Shown: positions 1-10,648 of the stretch, one piece after another
Position numbering within the stretch: position 1 is the first letter of the stretch
Layout: the number at the start of each line of letters is the position of its first letter
Assembly (NCBI GenBank): GCA_009720755.1
Contig: WNKV01000011.1
Location: forward strand, 1-64,000
Length of the DNA: 64,000 bases
Reading direction: 5' to 3'
DNA from: Rhodoplanes serenus
Lineage (GTDB): Bacteria; Pseudomonadota; Alphaproteobacteria; Rhizobiales; Xanthobacteraceae
Notes under the pieces: model-generated
What the model was told of the DNA's origin: nothing
Databases searched by the model: none
Seen by the model: the letters and a program-made list of their open reading frames with translations, nothing else
Program-made: the position numbers and the translations under genes

Positions 1-213
1 CGTGCCACGGCATGGACAGGCCTCCTTCGTAGCCTCCCATGCTCCTCCACTACAGTGTCAGCCATGTCCCCGAACACCTGTCAGCTATGTCCCCGGGCCA
101 AACACGAAGACCCGCGCATCCATCACCTTCACCAGAGAGCGTTCTCTCGCAGCGAGATGGGTCGCCGGGTCGAGCCCGGCGACGACGGGTGTGGGGCCGC
201 CAAAAACCGGCTC
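1..213. other. Non-coding left edge with a 17-bp direct repeat and small palindromes
   Basis: No convincing gene is seen. TGTCAGCYATGTCCCCG occurs at 56-72 and again at 79-95, a 23-bp period. Closely spaced copies of such a motif remind me of insertion-sequence ends (IS481-like), but no transposase is present inside the window. A hairpin (CGCCGGG/CCCGGCG) lies near 163-181. The short overlapping open frames here are not supported by family similarity or by a ribosome binding site. Confidence 0.4.
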
Positions 214-317
214 AGAGCGGAATCCGATCCAACTGGATCGGACACCGCTCTAGAAGTCCTTACGTGATCGCATTTTCGACGGCGAACCGGCGTCCATTTC
301 GCCGGACAATGCTCTAG
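214..317. repeat. Dispersed double-hairpin intergenic element, copy A
   Basis: The first arm, 214-251, is a stem of AGAGCGG with CCGCTCT enclosing TCCGATCCA/TGGATCGGA. The second arm pairs the region around GCATTTTC with ACAATGC and encloses CGGCGAA/TTCGCCG. The dapB stop codon lies inside the right end. A near-identical copy is at 1471-1574, and the right end alone recurs near 43.1 and 53.0 kb. Its position at a gene end suggests a terminator or mRNA-stabilising element, which is inference. Confidence 0.8.
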
Positions 318-1129
318 ACGTCGGCGAGGCCGAGGACGTCCATCATCGAGTACAGGCCCGGGGCGCGGCCCCTGGCCCATGTCGCGGCCCGCACGGCGCC
401 GCGCGCGAAGATCATCCGGTCCTCGGCCTTGTGGACCAGCTCGATGCGCTCGGCCGGCCCGGCGAAGATCGCCCAGTGCTCGCCCACCACGGTGCCGCCC
501 CGCAGGGACGCGAAGCCGATGTCGCCGCGCCGGCGGGCGCCGGTGTGGCCGTCGCGGCCGCGCTCCGAGCGGGTGGCGAGGTCGATGCCGCGCCCCGCCG
601 CCGCCGCCTGCCCGAGCAGCAGCGCGGTGCCGGACGGCGCGTCGACCTTCTTGTTGTGATGCATCTCGAGGATCTCGATGTCGAAATCCTCGTCGAGCGT
701 CGCCGCCACCCGCTTGGCGAGGGCCGCCAAGAGGTTGACGCCGAGGCTCATGTTGCCGGACTTGACGATCGGGATGCGCTGCGCCGCCTCGGCGATCACC
801 TGCTCGTCGGCGACCGAGAAGCCGGTGGTGCCGATCACGTGGAACAGGCCCGCCGCCGCGGTCTGGCGGACGAGCGCCACGGAGCCGGCCGGCAGCGTGA
901 AGTCGACGACGCCCTCGGCGCCGTCCGCGAGGGCGGCCAGATCGGCCGTCACCGCGATGCCGTTCGGCCCGAGGCCGGCCAGCTCGCCGGAATCGCGGCC
1001 CAGCGCCGCCGAGCCCGGCGCGTCGACGGCGCCCGCCAGGACGACGCCCGGCGCGTCGGCGATCGCCTTCACCAGGGTGCGGCCCATGCGGCCGCCCGCT
1101 CCCGCCACGATCAGTCGAACATCGCTCAT
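314..1129 (-). CDS. dapB: 4-hydroxy-tetrahydrodipicolinate reductase DapB
   Basis: Cytosolic NAD(P)H-dependent reductase of the diaminopimelate/lysine pathway, acting on the product of DapA. The 271-residue product has the usual family length. It shows the nucleotide-binding GAGGRMG at residues 10-16 and the active-site stretch [14 protein letters not shown] at 155-168, with the His pair, Lys and PSGT loop expected for DapB. The ATG start follows an AGGAGGGCG ribosome binding site. dapD and dapE of the same pathway lie 43-45 kb away in this window. The stop codon is embedded in repeat copy A. Confidence 0.97.
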   Translation of the reverse strand: MSDVRLIVAGAGGRMGRTLVKAIADAPGVVLAGAVDAPGSAALGRDSGELAGLGPNGIAVTADLAALADGAEGVVDFTLPAGSVALVRQTAAAGLFHVIGTTGFSVADEQVIAEAAQRIPIVKSGNMSLGVNLLAALAKRVAATLDEDFDIEILEMHHNKKVDAPSGTALLLGQAAAAGRGIDLATRSERGRDGHTGARRRGDIGFASLRGGTVVGEHWAIFAGPAERIELVHKAEDRMIFARGAVRAATWARGRAPGLYSMMDVLGLADV

Positions 1130-1229
1130 CGCGCCCTCCTGCCTGTCGGGTCGGTATAGAGGAGGGGCACGGGGGCGGACAACAGGGACGCCAGCTTTCA
1201 GCAGGGACAGCCGCTTCCAGCTTCCGAGG

Positions 1230-1463
1230 CACGGCGGCGGCTCTCCCTCGCCCCGCGCGCGGGGAGAGGGTCGGGGTGAGGGGGTCGTCTGTCCGGCCGC
1301 GCCCTCTCACCTGCCGAGCGGCACGGCGGCGGCTTTCCCCCTCCCCGCGCGGGGAGAGGGTCGGGGTGAGGGGGCGTTTCATGGTCCAGCCGCCCCCTCA
1401 CCCGGCTCGCCGCTGCGCGTCTCGCCGACTTTTCCCCGCCGGCGGGGAGAGGTGAAGAGGCGC
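1230..1463. repeat. GC-rich palindromic intergenic repeats upstream of dapB
   Basis: This covers most of the 440-bp gap between dapB and the DUF1330 gene. Two direct copies of about 53 bp start near 1230 and 1322, each containing CCCCGCGCGGGGAGAGGG followed by TCGGGGTGAGGGGG. A third, inverted and more diverged unit runs to about 1463 (CCCCCTCACCCGGC then CCCCGCCGGCGGGGAGAGG). The same family makes up the block at 10.65-11.1 kb. No gene is seen in the gap. Confidence 0.7.
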
Positions 1464-1470
1464 CGAGGCT

Positions 1471-1574
1471 AGAGCGGTATCCGATCCCACTGGATCGGCT
1501 CCCGCTCTAGAAGTTCTTATTCGATCGCATTTTCGACGCGAACCGGGTCCCACTTCGCGGGAAAATGCTTTAGG
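1471..1574. repeat. Dispersed double-hairpin intergenic element, copy B
   Basis: Second full copy of the element at 214-317, about 104 bp with only scattered substitutions. AGAGCGG (1471-1477) pairs with CCGCTCT (1502-1508), and GCATTTTC pairs with GAAAATGC across CGCGAA/TTCGCG. The right end contains the TAA stop of the DUF1330 gene, as copy A contains the dapB stop. Being fused to two different stop codons suggests insertion, or selection, at gene ends. Confidence 0.8.
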
Positions 1575-1872
1575 GCTGCGGGCCGTCGTAGCCTTCGACG
1601 ATGACGAGATCGCACACCGCCTTGCCGAGCCGCAGCGCGCGGGCCTCCTGGTACTCGGGCGCGTCCCAGCAGGCGAGCGCCGTCGCGTAGTCGGGGAACT
1701 CGATGACGATGTTGCGCGAGCGGCTGTCGCCCTCCGGCGTCTCGTAGCGGCCGGCGCGCACCAGGAAGCGGGCGCCGTACTTGGCGAACGCCGTGGCGTT
1801 GGCCGCGACGTAGAGCCGGTAGGCGTCGGGGTCGGTCACCTCGACCCGGCCGATCCAGTAACCTTTCGGCAT
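1570..1872 (-). CDS. DUF1330 domain protein
   Basis: A 100-residue protein that fills the DUF1330 family length. The family features are visible: an opening with YWIGRVEVTDPDAYRLY, a central RYETPEGDSRSRNIVIEFP block and the DAPEYQEARALR helix. DUF1330 proteins adopt a dimeric alpha-beta-barrel (ferredoxin-like) fold of unknown biochemical role. It lies 23 bp downstream of pyrF on the same strand, so co-transcription is likely. A DUF1330 gene between pyrF and dapB is a common Hyphomicrobiales arrangement. No substrate can be proposed. Confidence 0.9.
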   Translation of the reverse strand: MPKGYWIGRVEVTDPDAYRLYVAANATAFAKYGARFLVRAGRYETPEGDSRSRNIVIEFPDYATALACWDAPEYQEARALRLGKAVCDLVIVEGYDGPQP

Positions 1873-1895
1873 GGCGTGTCGCCTCCCCCCGCGGC

Positions 1896-2603
1896 TCAGG
1901 CGGCCTCGTCGGCGGCGGCCGCGATCTCGGCCACGATGCCGTCGGCGGCGGCGCGCGGGTCCTTGGCGGCGACGATCGGCCGGCCGACCACGAGATAATC
2001 GGCGCCGGCCCGGATGGCGTCACGCGGCGTCTTCACCCGCTTCTGGTCGCCCACCTCGGCGCCGCTCGGGCGGATGCCGGGCGTCACCAGCACCATGCCG
2101 GGGCCGATCTTCGGGCGCAGCATGGCGGCCTCCTCGGCCGAGCAGACGAGGCCGTCGATGCCGATGTCGTGTGCCTGGGCGGCGCGCTCGGCGACCAGCT
2201 CCGACACCGTGAAGTCGTAGCCGGCGGCGGCCAGGTCGGCGTCGTCGTAGGAGGTCAGCACCGTGACGGCGAGAATGCGCAGGTTGGAGTCGCCGCGGCC
2301 CGCCACCGCCGCCTTCATGGTCTGCGGATAGGCATGCACGGTGAGGAAGGTGGCGCCCATGCGGGCGACGCTCTCGACGCCTTTCTCGACGGTGTTGCCG
2401 ATGTCGTGCAGCTTGAGGTCGACGAACACCCGGCGCCCCTTGAAGATCAGCTTCTCGGCGAGCGCGAGCCCGCCCGCGAAGGCGAGCTGGTAGCCGATCT
2501 TGTAGAAGGTCACGCTGTCGCCGAGCCGGTCGATCACCGCCTCGGCGGCGTCGATGCTCGGCAGGTCGAGGGCGACGATCAGGCGATCGCGCGGTTGTTC
2601 CAC
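1896..2603 (-). CDS. pyrF: Orotidine 5'-phosphate decarboxylase PyrF
   Basis: Decarboxylates OMP to UMP, the last step of de novo pyrimidine synthesis, as a cytosolic TIM-barrel dimer. It shows the N-terminal LIVALD strand, the catalytic [11 protein letters not shown] block (Asp-Lys-Asp network), the TPGIRPSG loop and the phosphate-binding VVGRPI. I chose the GTG at 2603 (235 residues) because GGAGAGG lies about 6 nt upstream. The frame stays open to a TTG at 2636 that has no ribosome binding site. Confidence 0.96.
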   Translation of the reverse strand: MEQPRDRLIVALDLPSIDAAEAVIDRLGDSVTFYKIGYQLAFAGGLALAEKLIFKGRRVFVDLKLHDIGNTVEKGVESVARMGATFLTVHAYPQTMKAAVAGRGDSNLRILAVTVLTSYDDADLAAAGYDFTVSELVAERAAQAHDIGIDGLVCSAEEAAMLRPKIGPGMVLVTPGIRPSGAEVGDQKRVKTPRDAIRAGADYLVVGRPIVAAKDPRAAADGIVAEIAAAADEAA

Positions 2604-2756
2604 GGCAGTCCTCTCCGCGAGTGAGTCGTGAGCCAATGTGTCGTGACGCGAGTCGCGTCGAATGGATCGCGGCTATTGTGGCCAACGATCGACCGGACGG
2701 AAGCGGGAATTTACGAAGCCGCGAGGACGCGGGGCGAGGCTCGCCGCGACGCCGCG

Positions 2757-3359
2757 TCAGCCGCGGCGATAGACCCAGACGCGGGCGGGCGGCAGGTTGA
2801 GCCAGATGCGTTCCGACGCCTCGACCCGGACGCGGGCGAGCGAGCGCGGGATCGGCGGCACCACCGAGTAGGTGAACTGCACGAAGGGGGCGCCCGGCTC
2901 CAGCAGCCCGAACGCCTCGTTGAGCAGGCGGACGCGGGTGCGTAGCGGCTTGGTGACCAGCGGCAGCCCGGAGACGACGGCCGACACCTCGCCGCGCAGG
3001 ACCTCGCCGAACAGCCGGCGCAGCCGGTAGGCGTCACCCTGGATGACGGTCGCGGCCGGATAGCGGGCGCGCAGCAGGCGGCAGAAGTTGGAGTTGAACT
3101 CGACCAGCACCAGGCGGGACTCGTCCACCCCGTGCTCCACCAGCGCCTCGGTGATGGCGCCGGTGCCGGGCCCGAGCTCGACCACCTTGCCGTCGGCCTT
3201 GGGGTCGACGAAGCTCGCCATGGCGCGCGCCAGCGGCTTGCTGGACGGCATCACCGCCCCGATCGCGAGCGGCTTCTCGATCCACGACCGGATGAACCTT
3301 ACATCGTCGTCGATGCGAAGGCCCTTCCTGGCGGTGCCCACAGCAGACTGAAACGGCAT
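2757..3359 (-). CDS. pmtA: PmtA-like class I SAM-dependent methyltransferase
   Basis: About 200 residues, the size of rhizobial phospholipid N-methyltransferase PmtA. The amphipathic N-terminal part (FIRSWIEKPLAIGAVMPSS) precedes the SAM-binding motif VELGPGTGAITEAL, an acidic VLVEFN strand and the later SGLPL/FTYSVVPPI blocks typical of the PmtA/KsgA-like group. PmtA enzymes methylate phosphatidylethanolamine stepwise to phosphatidylcholine at the inner membrane. The ATG at 3359 is preferred; an upstream TTG at 3389 would add ten residues. Substrate is inferred from family resemblance only. Confidence 0.75.
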   Translation of the reverse strand: MPFQSAVGTARKGLRIDDDVRFIRSWIEKPLAIGAVMPSSKPLARAMASFVDPKADGKVVELGPGTGAITEALVEHGVDESRLVLVEFNSNFCRLLRARYPAATVIQGDAYRLRRLFGEVLRGEVSAVVSGLPLVTKPLRTRVRLLNEAFGLLEPGAPFVQFTYSVVPPIPRSLARVRVEASERIWLNLPPARVWVYRRG

Positions 3360-3457
3360 GGCGACGACAACTTGGCTGTGACGCGGCAACGGCTGGTCAC
3401 GGAAACGTCACGGGTAATGCTCTCGGAGCCCCGGGTCAACCCCGATCGGGTGACCTG

Positions 3458-4579
3458 TCAGGACGAGGCGCGGTTACCGAAGAACTCCTTGACCCGGCCG
3501 AAGAACCCGGCGGACTCCGGATGAGTCGCCGTGGATGACAGTTTCTCGAACTCCGTCAACAGCTCGCGCTGCCGCTTGGTGAGGCTCTGCGGGGTCTCGA
3601 CCACCACCTGGACGTACATGTCGCCCATCTGCTTGGAGCGCAGCACCGGCATCCCCTTGCCGGTCAGCCGGAAGCGGCGGCCCGACTGGGTGCCGTCCGG
3701 GACCTTCACGCGGGTCTTGCCGCCGTCGATGGTCGGCACCTCGAAGTCGCCGCCGAGCGCCGCCGTCACCATGGAGATCGGCACCCGGCAATGCAGGTCG
3801 GCGCCGTCGCGCTGGAAGAAGGCGTGGGGCGCGATCGACAGGAAGATGTAGAGGTCGCCGGCCGGGCCGCCGCGGATACCGGCTTCGCCCTCGCTGGCGA
3901 GGCGGATGCGGGTGCCGTCCTCGACGCCCGGCGGGATGTTGACCGACAGTGTCCGCTCGCGGGTGACGCGCCCGGCGCCGGCGCAGGCCGGGCAGGGGTC
4001 GTCGATCACCTGGCCGCGGCCGTGGCACGCCGGGCAGGTCCGCTCCAGCGTGAAGAAGCCCTGGGCATGCCGGATCTTGCCCTGGCCGCCGCAGGTCGCG
4101 CACGCCTTCGGCTTGGTGCCGGCCTTGGCGCCGGTGCCCGAGCACACCTCGCAGGTGACCGAGGTGGGGATGCGCACCGGCGCGACCTTGCCGTGATACG
4201 CCTCCTCCAGGGTGATCTCCATGTTGTAGCGGAGATCGGCGCCGCGCTCACGGCCGGAGCCGCGGGCGCGCCCGCGCATGCCGAAGAAGTCGTCGAAGAT
4301 GTCCGCGAAGGTCGAGGCGAAGTCGGCGCCGAAGCCGGGGCCGCCGGCGCCCTGCTCGAACGCCGCGTGGCCGAAGCGGTCGTAGGCGGCGCGCTTGTCG
4401 CCGTCCTTCAGCACCTCGTAGGCCTCGTTGACCTCCTTGAAGCGGTGCTCGGCCTCGGCGTCGCCCGGATTGCGGTCCGGGTGGAACTTCATGGCGAGCT
4501 TGCGGTAGGCGGTCTTGAGGTCGGACTCGCTGGCGCCGCGCTGGACTCCGAGCACCTCGTAATAATCGCGCTTGGCCAT
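3458..4579 (-). CDS. dnaJ: Chaperone DnaJ (Hsp40)
   Basis: Co-chaperone that delivers substrates to DnaK and stimulates its ATPase. At 373 residues it is a full type I DnaJ: J domain with HPD at residues 33-35, a Gly/Phe-rich linker around 75-105, four CxxCxGxG zinc motifs near 145-210 (the first is CEVCSGTG) and the C-terminal substrate-binding domains. It lies 302 bp downstream of dnaK on the same strand. The gap is long enough for its own promoter, but co-transcription from the dnaK heat-shock promoter is likely. Confidence 0.97.
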   Translation of the reverse strand: MAKRDYYEVLGVQRGASESDLKTAYRKLAMKFHPDRNPGDAEAEHRFKEVNEAYEVLKDGDKRAAYDRFGHAAFEQGAGGPGFGADFASTFADIFDDFFGMRGRARGSGRERGADLRYNMEITLEEAYHGKVAPVRIPTSVTCEVCSGTGAKAGTKPKACATCGGQGKIRHAQGFFTLERTCPACHGRGQVIDDPCPACAGAGRVTRERTLSVNIPPGVEDGTRIRLASEGEAGIRGGPAGDLYIFLSIAPHAFFQRDGADLHCRVPISMVTAALGGDFEVPTIDGGKTRVKVPDGTQSGRRFRLTGKGMPVLRSKQMGDMYVQVVVETPQSLTKRQRELLTEFEKLSSTATHPESAGFFGRVKEFFGNRASS

Positions 4580-4827
4580 GTCGATCTGTGAGTTCCGAGG
4601 TCAACGATCCGGCAGCGACCGGGTGGTTCGTGCGGCGCCGATCGACGGCTCGCAATCTGCGATCATCGGTCGACAGGCCGAGGGGGGATCATCGAGGGAT
4701 TTCTTATTCGCCTCTGCGGATGGCCGCAACGCCCCGGACGGGCCGCGTGCGGCCCGGAGCGTCGCCCCGGGACCCGCAGCGACGAGAGGGATGCCCGCGC
4801 GGCGCGCCGCCGAAGACCACACGCGAA

Positions 4828-4880
4828 TGGCCGGGAATGCCCCGGCCATCACGTCGTGCGGGCCCGTGGCCGAAGCCACG
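4828..4880 (-). terminator. Two hairpins directly after dnaK
   Basis: In the 302-bp dnaK-dnaJ gap (4580-4881), CGTGGC-CGAA-GCCACG (4865-4880) begins 1 bp past the dnaK stop codon, and TGGCCGGG-AATG-CCCCGGCCA follows at 4828-4848. Neither has a clear U run, so they may attenuate or stabilise rather than fully terminate, setting the DnaK:DnaJ ratio. The rest of the gap (4580-4827) shows nothing recognisable. Confidence 0.45.
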
Positions 4881-4881
4881 G

Positions 4882-6813
<1,932 letters not shown>

Positions 6814-6953
6814 TGTCCTTGTCCTTTCTTCGCAGCAGGCCGGCCGAGCCTGAACAGCACCCGGAAGCGTCCGCAGGCGTCGCGCCTGCAAGAGATGCCT
6901 TGGGTCCGGCCCCTTGGAAATACGGCAGCCGCCCTGAAGGGCGGGTTCGAAAG

Positions 6954-6984
6954 GTCATATAGGAGGGCCGTCATGGCCCGCAAG
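6954..6984 (-). promoter_or_regulatory. RpoH (sigma-32) heat-shock promoter for dnaK
   Basis: On the minus strand CTTG (6981-6984) is followed by exactly 17 bp and then CCTATAT (6957-6963). This fits the alphaproteobacterial RpoH consensus as I recall it, CTTG-N17-CYTATNT. It implies a leader of about 135 nt before the dnaK ATG at 6813. The 311-bp dnaK/GT87 intergenic region contains nothing else I recognise. Confidence 0.75.
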
Positions 6985-7124
6985 GCGGACCTTCCGCAAA
7001 TCCCGCCCGGTCAGGCATGAGTCGGCCGAGGCGGCAGGGCCGCGCGGCGCGGACCCTGCCGGCAGCGGCCATCGGGAGCCGGGGCGGTTGCGGGTTAACG
7101 GCGCCGCAAGGGGAGCCTGCGAGC

Positions 7125-8444
7125 ATGGCGGCCGATCGGCCCGGGGGAGGCCGGCCATCGGGGCGGCGGGCTCGAACGGGGCAGGGCGGGATGGCGGACA
7201 TGGGAGCCTGCGAGGGCGTTGCGGCGGTGCCGTCGGGAGCATCGCGGCGCACCGTCCATCTGGCCGTGCTGATCGCGCTCTTCGGCCTGGTGCTCGCCGC
7301 CACGGCGCTCCGCTTCGCCCTGGAGCCGCCGGGGCCGGCGGCGCGCAGTCCGGTCGACTTCGACGCCTTTCGGCTCGCCGGCGATCTGGTCCGGCAGGGA
7401 CGGATCGAGCTCGCCTATCGCTTCTCCGAGTTCCAGGGGCTGCTGCAAGCCGAGTTCGGCGGCACGCCGTTCCTGCCCTGGACCTACCCGCCGCCCTTCG
7501 ACCTCGTGGTGGCTCCCCTGGCGCTGCTGCCGGTCTGGCTCGGCTATGCGGTGTTCATGGGCGGTACCCTCTGGGGCTTCCTGGCCGCGTTGCGCCGGCT
7601 GGCGCCCGACGGTGCCGTGCCGGCGCTGATCCTGTTCACGCCGGTCGTGCTGGTGACGCTGCGGTGCGGCCAGAACGGGCTGCTCACCGGGGCGCTGATC
7701 GCGTGGGCCTGTTGCGGGCTGCTCGCCGGGCGGACCTGGGCCGGGGTGCCGCTCGGCCTGATGGTGATCAAGCCGCATCTCGCAGTGGCGTTCGCCGCCT
7801 ATGTGGTGCTGTCCGGCCGCTGGTCCGTCGCCGCCACGGCGGTCGCCACCGCGCTGTCGGTGTCCCTCGCCGCCACCGTGGCGCTGGGGCCGGACGTGTG
7901 GATCGCCCTCGCCGGCAGCATCCGCGAGGCCAAGATGTTCCTGGCGGACGGGTACTATCCGTTGTTCCGGATGGTCTCGCCCTATGCGGCGCTTCACACC
8001 CTCGGCGCTGGTCCGACCGTCGCCATGGCCGGGCAGGTCGCGGTGGCGCTCCTGGCGCTGGCGGTGGTGGCCTGGGCCAGCCTCCGTCTCCCGTTGCGCC
8101 ACGCCCTCGGGGTCACCGCGGTGGCCTCGCTGCTGATCAGTCCCTACGCCTACGACTACGATCTGACGATCGTGGCGGTCGGGCTCGCCCTGCTGCTGCC
8201 CGACTTGATGCGGTGCGGCCGTCCGGGCGAGCGTGGGGCCGTCTACGCCCTCTGCGTCGTCGCCGGCGGCTTCGGCCTCGCCCAGTCGGCCGTCCTGTCG
8301 GCTCGCTTCGGGCCGGTGCCGGAGCTGGTGCCGGGCGACATGCCGTTATCCCTGTCGGGACTCTGCCTGGTGGCGCTGCTGGGGCTTCTCGTCGGCATCC
8401 TGGCGCGCGCCCGCCGGGCCGAGCCTGCGTTGACGGTTCGTTAA
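7125..8444 (+). CDS. GT87-family (DUF2029) integral membrane glycosyltransferase
   Basis: Polytopic protein of about 439 residues with many hydrophobic segments. A conserved acidic loop after the first transmembrane helix (SPVDFDAFRLAGDLV) and the later SPYAYDYDLTI block are features of the GT87/DUF2029 group, which uses polyprenyl-phosphate sugars on the outer face of the inner membrane. The ATG at 7125 follows AAGGGGAG at good spacing. An ATG at 7191 or the frame start at 7017 are alternatives. It begins a plus-strand run with a GtrA-like gene and an FAD protein. The acceptor is unknown. Confidence 0.8.
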   Translation: MAADRPGGGRPSGRRARTGQGGMADMGACEGVAAVPSGASRRTVHLAVLIALFGLVLAATALRFALEPPGPAARSPVDFDAFRLAGDLVRQGRIELAYRFSEFQGLLQAEFGGTPFLPWTYPPPFDLVVAPLALLPVWLGYAVFMGGTLWGFLAALRRLAPDGAVPALILFTPVVLVTLRCGQNGLLTGALIAWACCGLLAGRTWAGVPLGLMVIKPHLAVAFAAYVVLSGRWSVAATAVATALSVSLAATVALGPDVWIALAGSIREAKMFLADGYYPLFRMVSPYAALHTLGAGPTVAMAGQVAVALLALAVVAWASLRLPLRHALGVTAVASLLISPYAYDYDLTIVAVGLALLLPDLMRCGRPGERGAVYALCVVAGGFGLAQSAVLSARFGPVPELVPGDMPLSLSGLCLVALLGLLVGILARARRAEPALTVR

Positions 8445-8581
8445 GGCTGCGGGCGATCCCTGCTGCGTCGCGGTCGCCGCGACTCCGCCCATTAAGGTTC
8501 GGCTGCGACAGTCGGCTCCGTGAGCCGGCGTGGCCGACCGTCGGCCGAACGCTGCGGGACGGGGCCTTGCGGGACGTGAGC

Positions 8582-9109
8582 ATGACGGCGGCGGCGAGCC
8601 ACGAGCACGGCGGGGGCGTGGACCGCGCCCCGCGCAAGGTGTCGGCAGTCGACCGGCCGCCCCCCGGCGCCGCGGCGCGCGACCCGCTGGCGCCGTTGCT
8701 GGCCCGCCTGCCGCGGCCGCTGCGCTTCCTCGGCGTCGGCGGCGTCGGGCTCCTCACCGATCTCTCGGTGTTCACCGCCATCCCCCAGCATCTCGATCAT
8801 CCGCTGACGGTGCGGCTGGTCTCGCTCGCGGTGGCGACGCTGGTCACCTGGCGGCTCAACCGGGCGCTGACCTTCGCGGCCAGCGGCCGCCGGCAGCACG
8901 CGGAGGCGATGCGCTACGCCGTCGTCACCGCCGTCGCCCAGGGCACCAGCTACGCGGTGTTCGCCGCCCTCGTTCTCACCGTGCTCGGCGCCATCCCGCA
9001 GGCCGCCACCGTGATCGGCGCGGCGATCGCCGCCCTCGTCTCCTACAACGGGCACCGGCTCTACGCCTTCGCGCCGGCCGCCGCCCGCACCGGAGTGTTC
9101 GACCGATGA
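8582..9109 (+). CDS. GtrA-like family membrane protein
   Basis: 175 residues with four hydrophobic segments after a Pro/Ala-rich N-terminus. The GtrA-family pattern is visible: RFLGVGGVGLLTDLSVF, then VATLVTWRLNRALTFA and a C-terminal AALVSYNGHRLYAF. GtrA proteins are proposed to flip or accept undecaprenyl-phosphate sugars during O-antigen or other surface-glycan modification. Its TGA overlaps the ATG of the next gene (ATGA), indicating translational coupling. The upstream GT87 gene fits as a partner. Confidence 0.85.
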   Translation: MTAAASHEHGGGVDRAPRKVSAVDRPPPGAAARDPLAPLLARLPRPLRFLGVGGVGLLTDLSVFTAIPQHLDHPLTVRLVSLAVATLVTWRLNRALTFAASGRRQHAEAMRYAVVTAVAQGTSYAVFAALVLTVLGAIPQAATVIGAAIAALVSYNGHRLYAFAPAAARTGVFDR

Positions 9110-10629
9110 GCATCCACACCGACGTGTTCGTGATCGGCGCCGGCCCGGCCGGGCTCACCGCGGCCTACTGCCTGAGCAAGCACACGCCGTCCGTGATCGT
9201 GATCGAGAAGGACCCGGTGCATGTCGGCGGCATCAGCCGCACGGTCCGGCACGGCGATTTCCTGTTCGACATCGGCGGCCACCGCTTCTTCTCGAAGTCG
9301 CGCGAGGTGGTCGACCTGTGGAACGAGATCCTGCCCGACGACTTCATCGAGCGGCCGCGGCTGTCGCGCATCTACTACGGCGGCAAGTACTACTCGTATC
9401 CGCTCAACGCCATGGAGGCGCTGCGCAACCTGGGCATCGTCGAGAGCACCGCCTGTGTGCTGTCCTACCTCAAGGCGCGCGCCACCCCGATCCGCGAGCC
9501 GGCAACCTTCCACGAGTGGGTGCGCAACCAGTTCGGCGAGCGGCTGTTCTCGATCTTCTTCAAGACCTACACCGAGAAGGTGTGGGGCATGTCGTGCGAC
9601 GACATCTCGGCCGATTGGGCGGCCCAGCGCATCAAGGGGCTCGACCTCAAGGTCGCGGTGATGAATGCGCTCGCCCGCTCGTTCGGGAGCGGTGGGCCGA
9701 AGCCGGCGACGCCCGGTGAGCCGGTGGTCAAGACGCTGATCGAGACGTTCCGGTATCCGCGCAAGGGACCCGGCATGATGTGGGAGGCGGCGGCGCGCAA
9801 GATCCGCGCGCGCGGCGCCGAGGTGCGGATGGGACGCGAGCTCGTCTCGCTCACCTACGACGCGCGCCGCCAGCTCTGGGACATCGAGGTGGCGACCGCC
9901 GACGGGCCGGAGCACTACACGAGCTGGCATGTGATCTCGTCGGCGCCGCTCGCCGAGCTCGTCGACAAAATCCGTCCGCGGCCGATCTCGACCTTCCAGG
10001 CGCGGGCGCTGCGCTACCGCGACTTCCTCACCGTCGCCCTGATGGTCGATCAGCCCGACCTGTTTCCCGACAACTGGATCTATGTCCACGATCCCGCCGT
10101 GAAGGTTGGGCGCGTGCAGAATTTCCGCTCGTGGTCGCCCGAGATGGTGCCGAGCGGCAAGACCTGCCTCGGGCTCGAATACTTCTGCTTCGAGGGCGAC
10201 GGCCTGTGGTCGGCGCCGGACGACGAGCTGATCGCGCTCGCCACCCGCGAGATCGCGCAGATCGGCCTCATCACCGCGGCCGAGGTGACGGGCGGCTGCG
10301 TGGTGCGCCAGCCGAAGGCGTATCCGGTCTACGACGACGCCTATCGGGATCACGTCGCCACCATCCGGCGCGACATCGCGCTCGGCTATCCGAACCTGCA
10401 TCTCGTCGGCCGCAACGGCATGCACAAGTACAACAACCAGGACCACGCCATGATGACCGCGATGCTGACCGCGGAGAACATCCTGGCGGGCGAGCGCCGT
10501 TACGACGTGTGGGCCGTCAACGAGGACGCCGAGTATCACGAGGCGGGCCGCGAGGGCGTGAGTGACGGCCGCGCCGCCGCGCTGGCGAGCGAGCGGCAGG
10601 TGCCCGGCAAGGTGTCCGACGCGGCGTAG
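9106..10629 (+). CDS. FAD-dependent oxidoreductase related to UDP-galactopyranose mutase
   Basis: 507 residues with an N-terminal Rossmann FAD motif, VIGAGPAGLTAAY (near residues 9-21), an acidic strand end VIEKDPVHVGGISRT, and FDIGGHRFFSKS. The C-terminal half has VGRNGMHKYNNQDHAMMTA, as seen in UGM-like and protoporphyrinogen-oxidase-like family members annotated in glycan loci. True UDP-galactopyranose mutases are shorter (about 370-400 residues), so the reaction may differ. Overlap with the GtrA gene implies joint function in sugar activation or modification. Confidence 0.75.
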   Translation: MSIHTDVFVIGAGPAGLTAAYCLSKHTPSVIVIEKDPVHVGGISRTVRHGDFLFDIGGHRFFSKSREVVDLWNEILPDDFIERPRLSRIYYGGKYYSYPLNAMEALRNLGIVESTACVLSYLKARATPIREPATFHEWVRNQFGERLFSIFFKTYTEKVWGMSCDDISADWAAQRIKGLDLKVAVMNALARSFGSGGPKPATPGEPVVKTLIETFRYPRKGPGMMWEAAARKIRARGAEVRMGRELVSLTYDARRQLWDIEVATADGPEHYTSWHVISSAPLAELVDKIRPRPISTFQARALRYRDFLTVALMVDQPDLFPDNWIYVHDPAVKVGRVQNFRSWSPEMVPSGKTCLGLEYFCFEGDGLWSAPDDELIALATREIAQIGLITAAEVTGGCVVRQPKAYPVYDDAYRDHVATIRRDIALGYPNLHLVGRNGMHKYNNQDHAMMTAMLTAENILAGERRYDVWAVNEDAEYHEAGREGVSDGRAAALASERQVPGKVSDAA

Positions 10630-10648
10630 CTCCGACGCGGCGTAGGAC

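Noticed and set aside
129-1382. 417-residue minus-strand frame across dapB and the repeats
   Set aside because: Arg/Gly/Pro-rich, runs through palindromic repeats and a different frame of dapB; dapB itself is unmistakable.
7088-8581. Upstream part of the long frame that ends in the GtrA-like gene
   Set aside because: Only the final 175 codons match GtrA; the rest is Arg/Ala/Gly-rich shadow of the GT87 gene.
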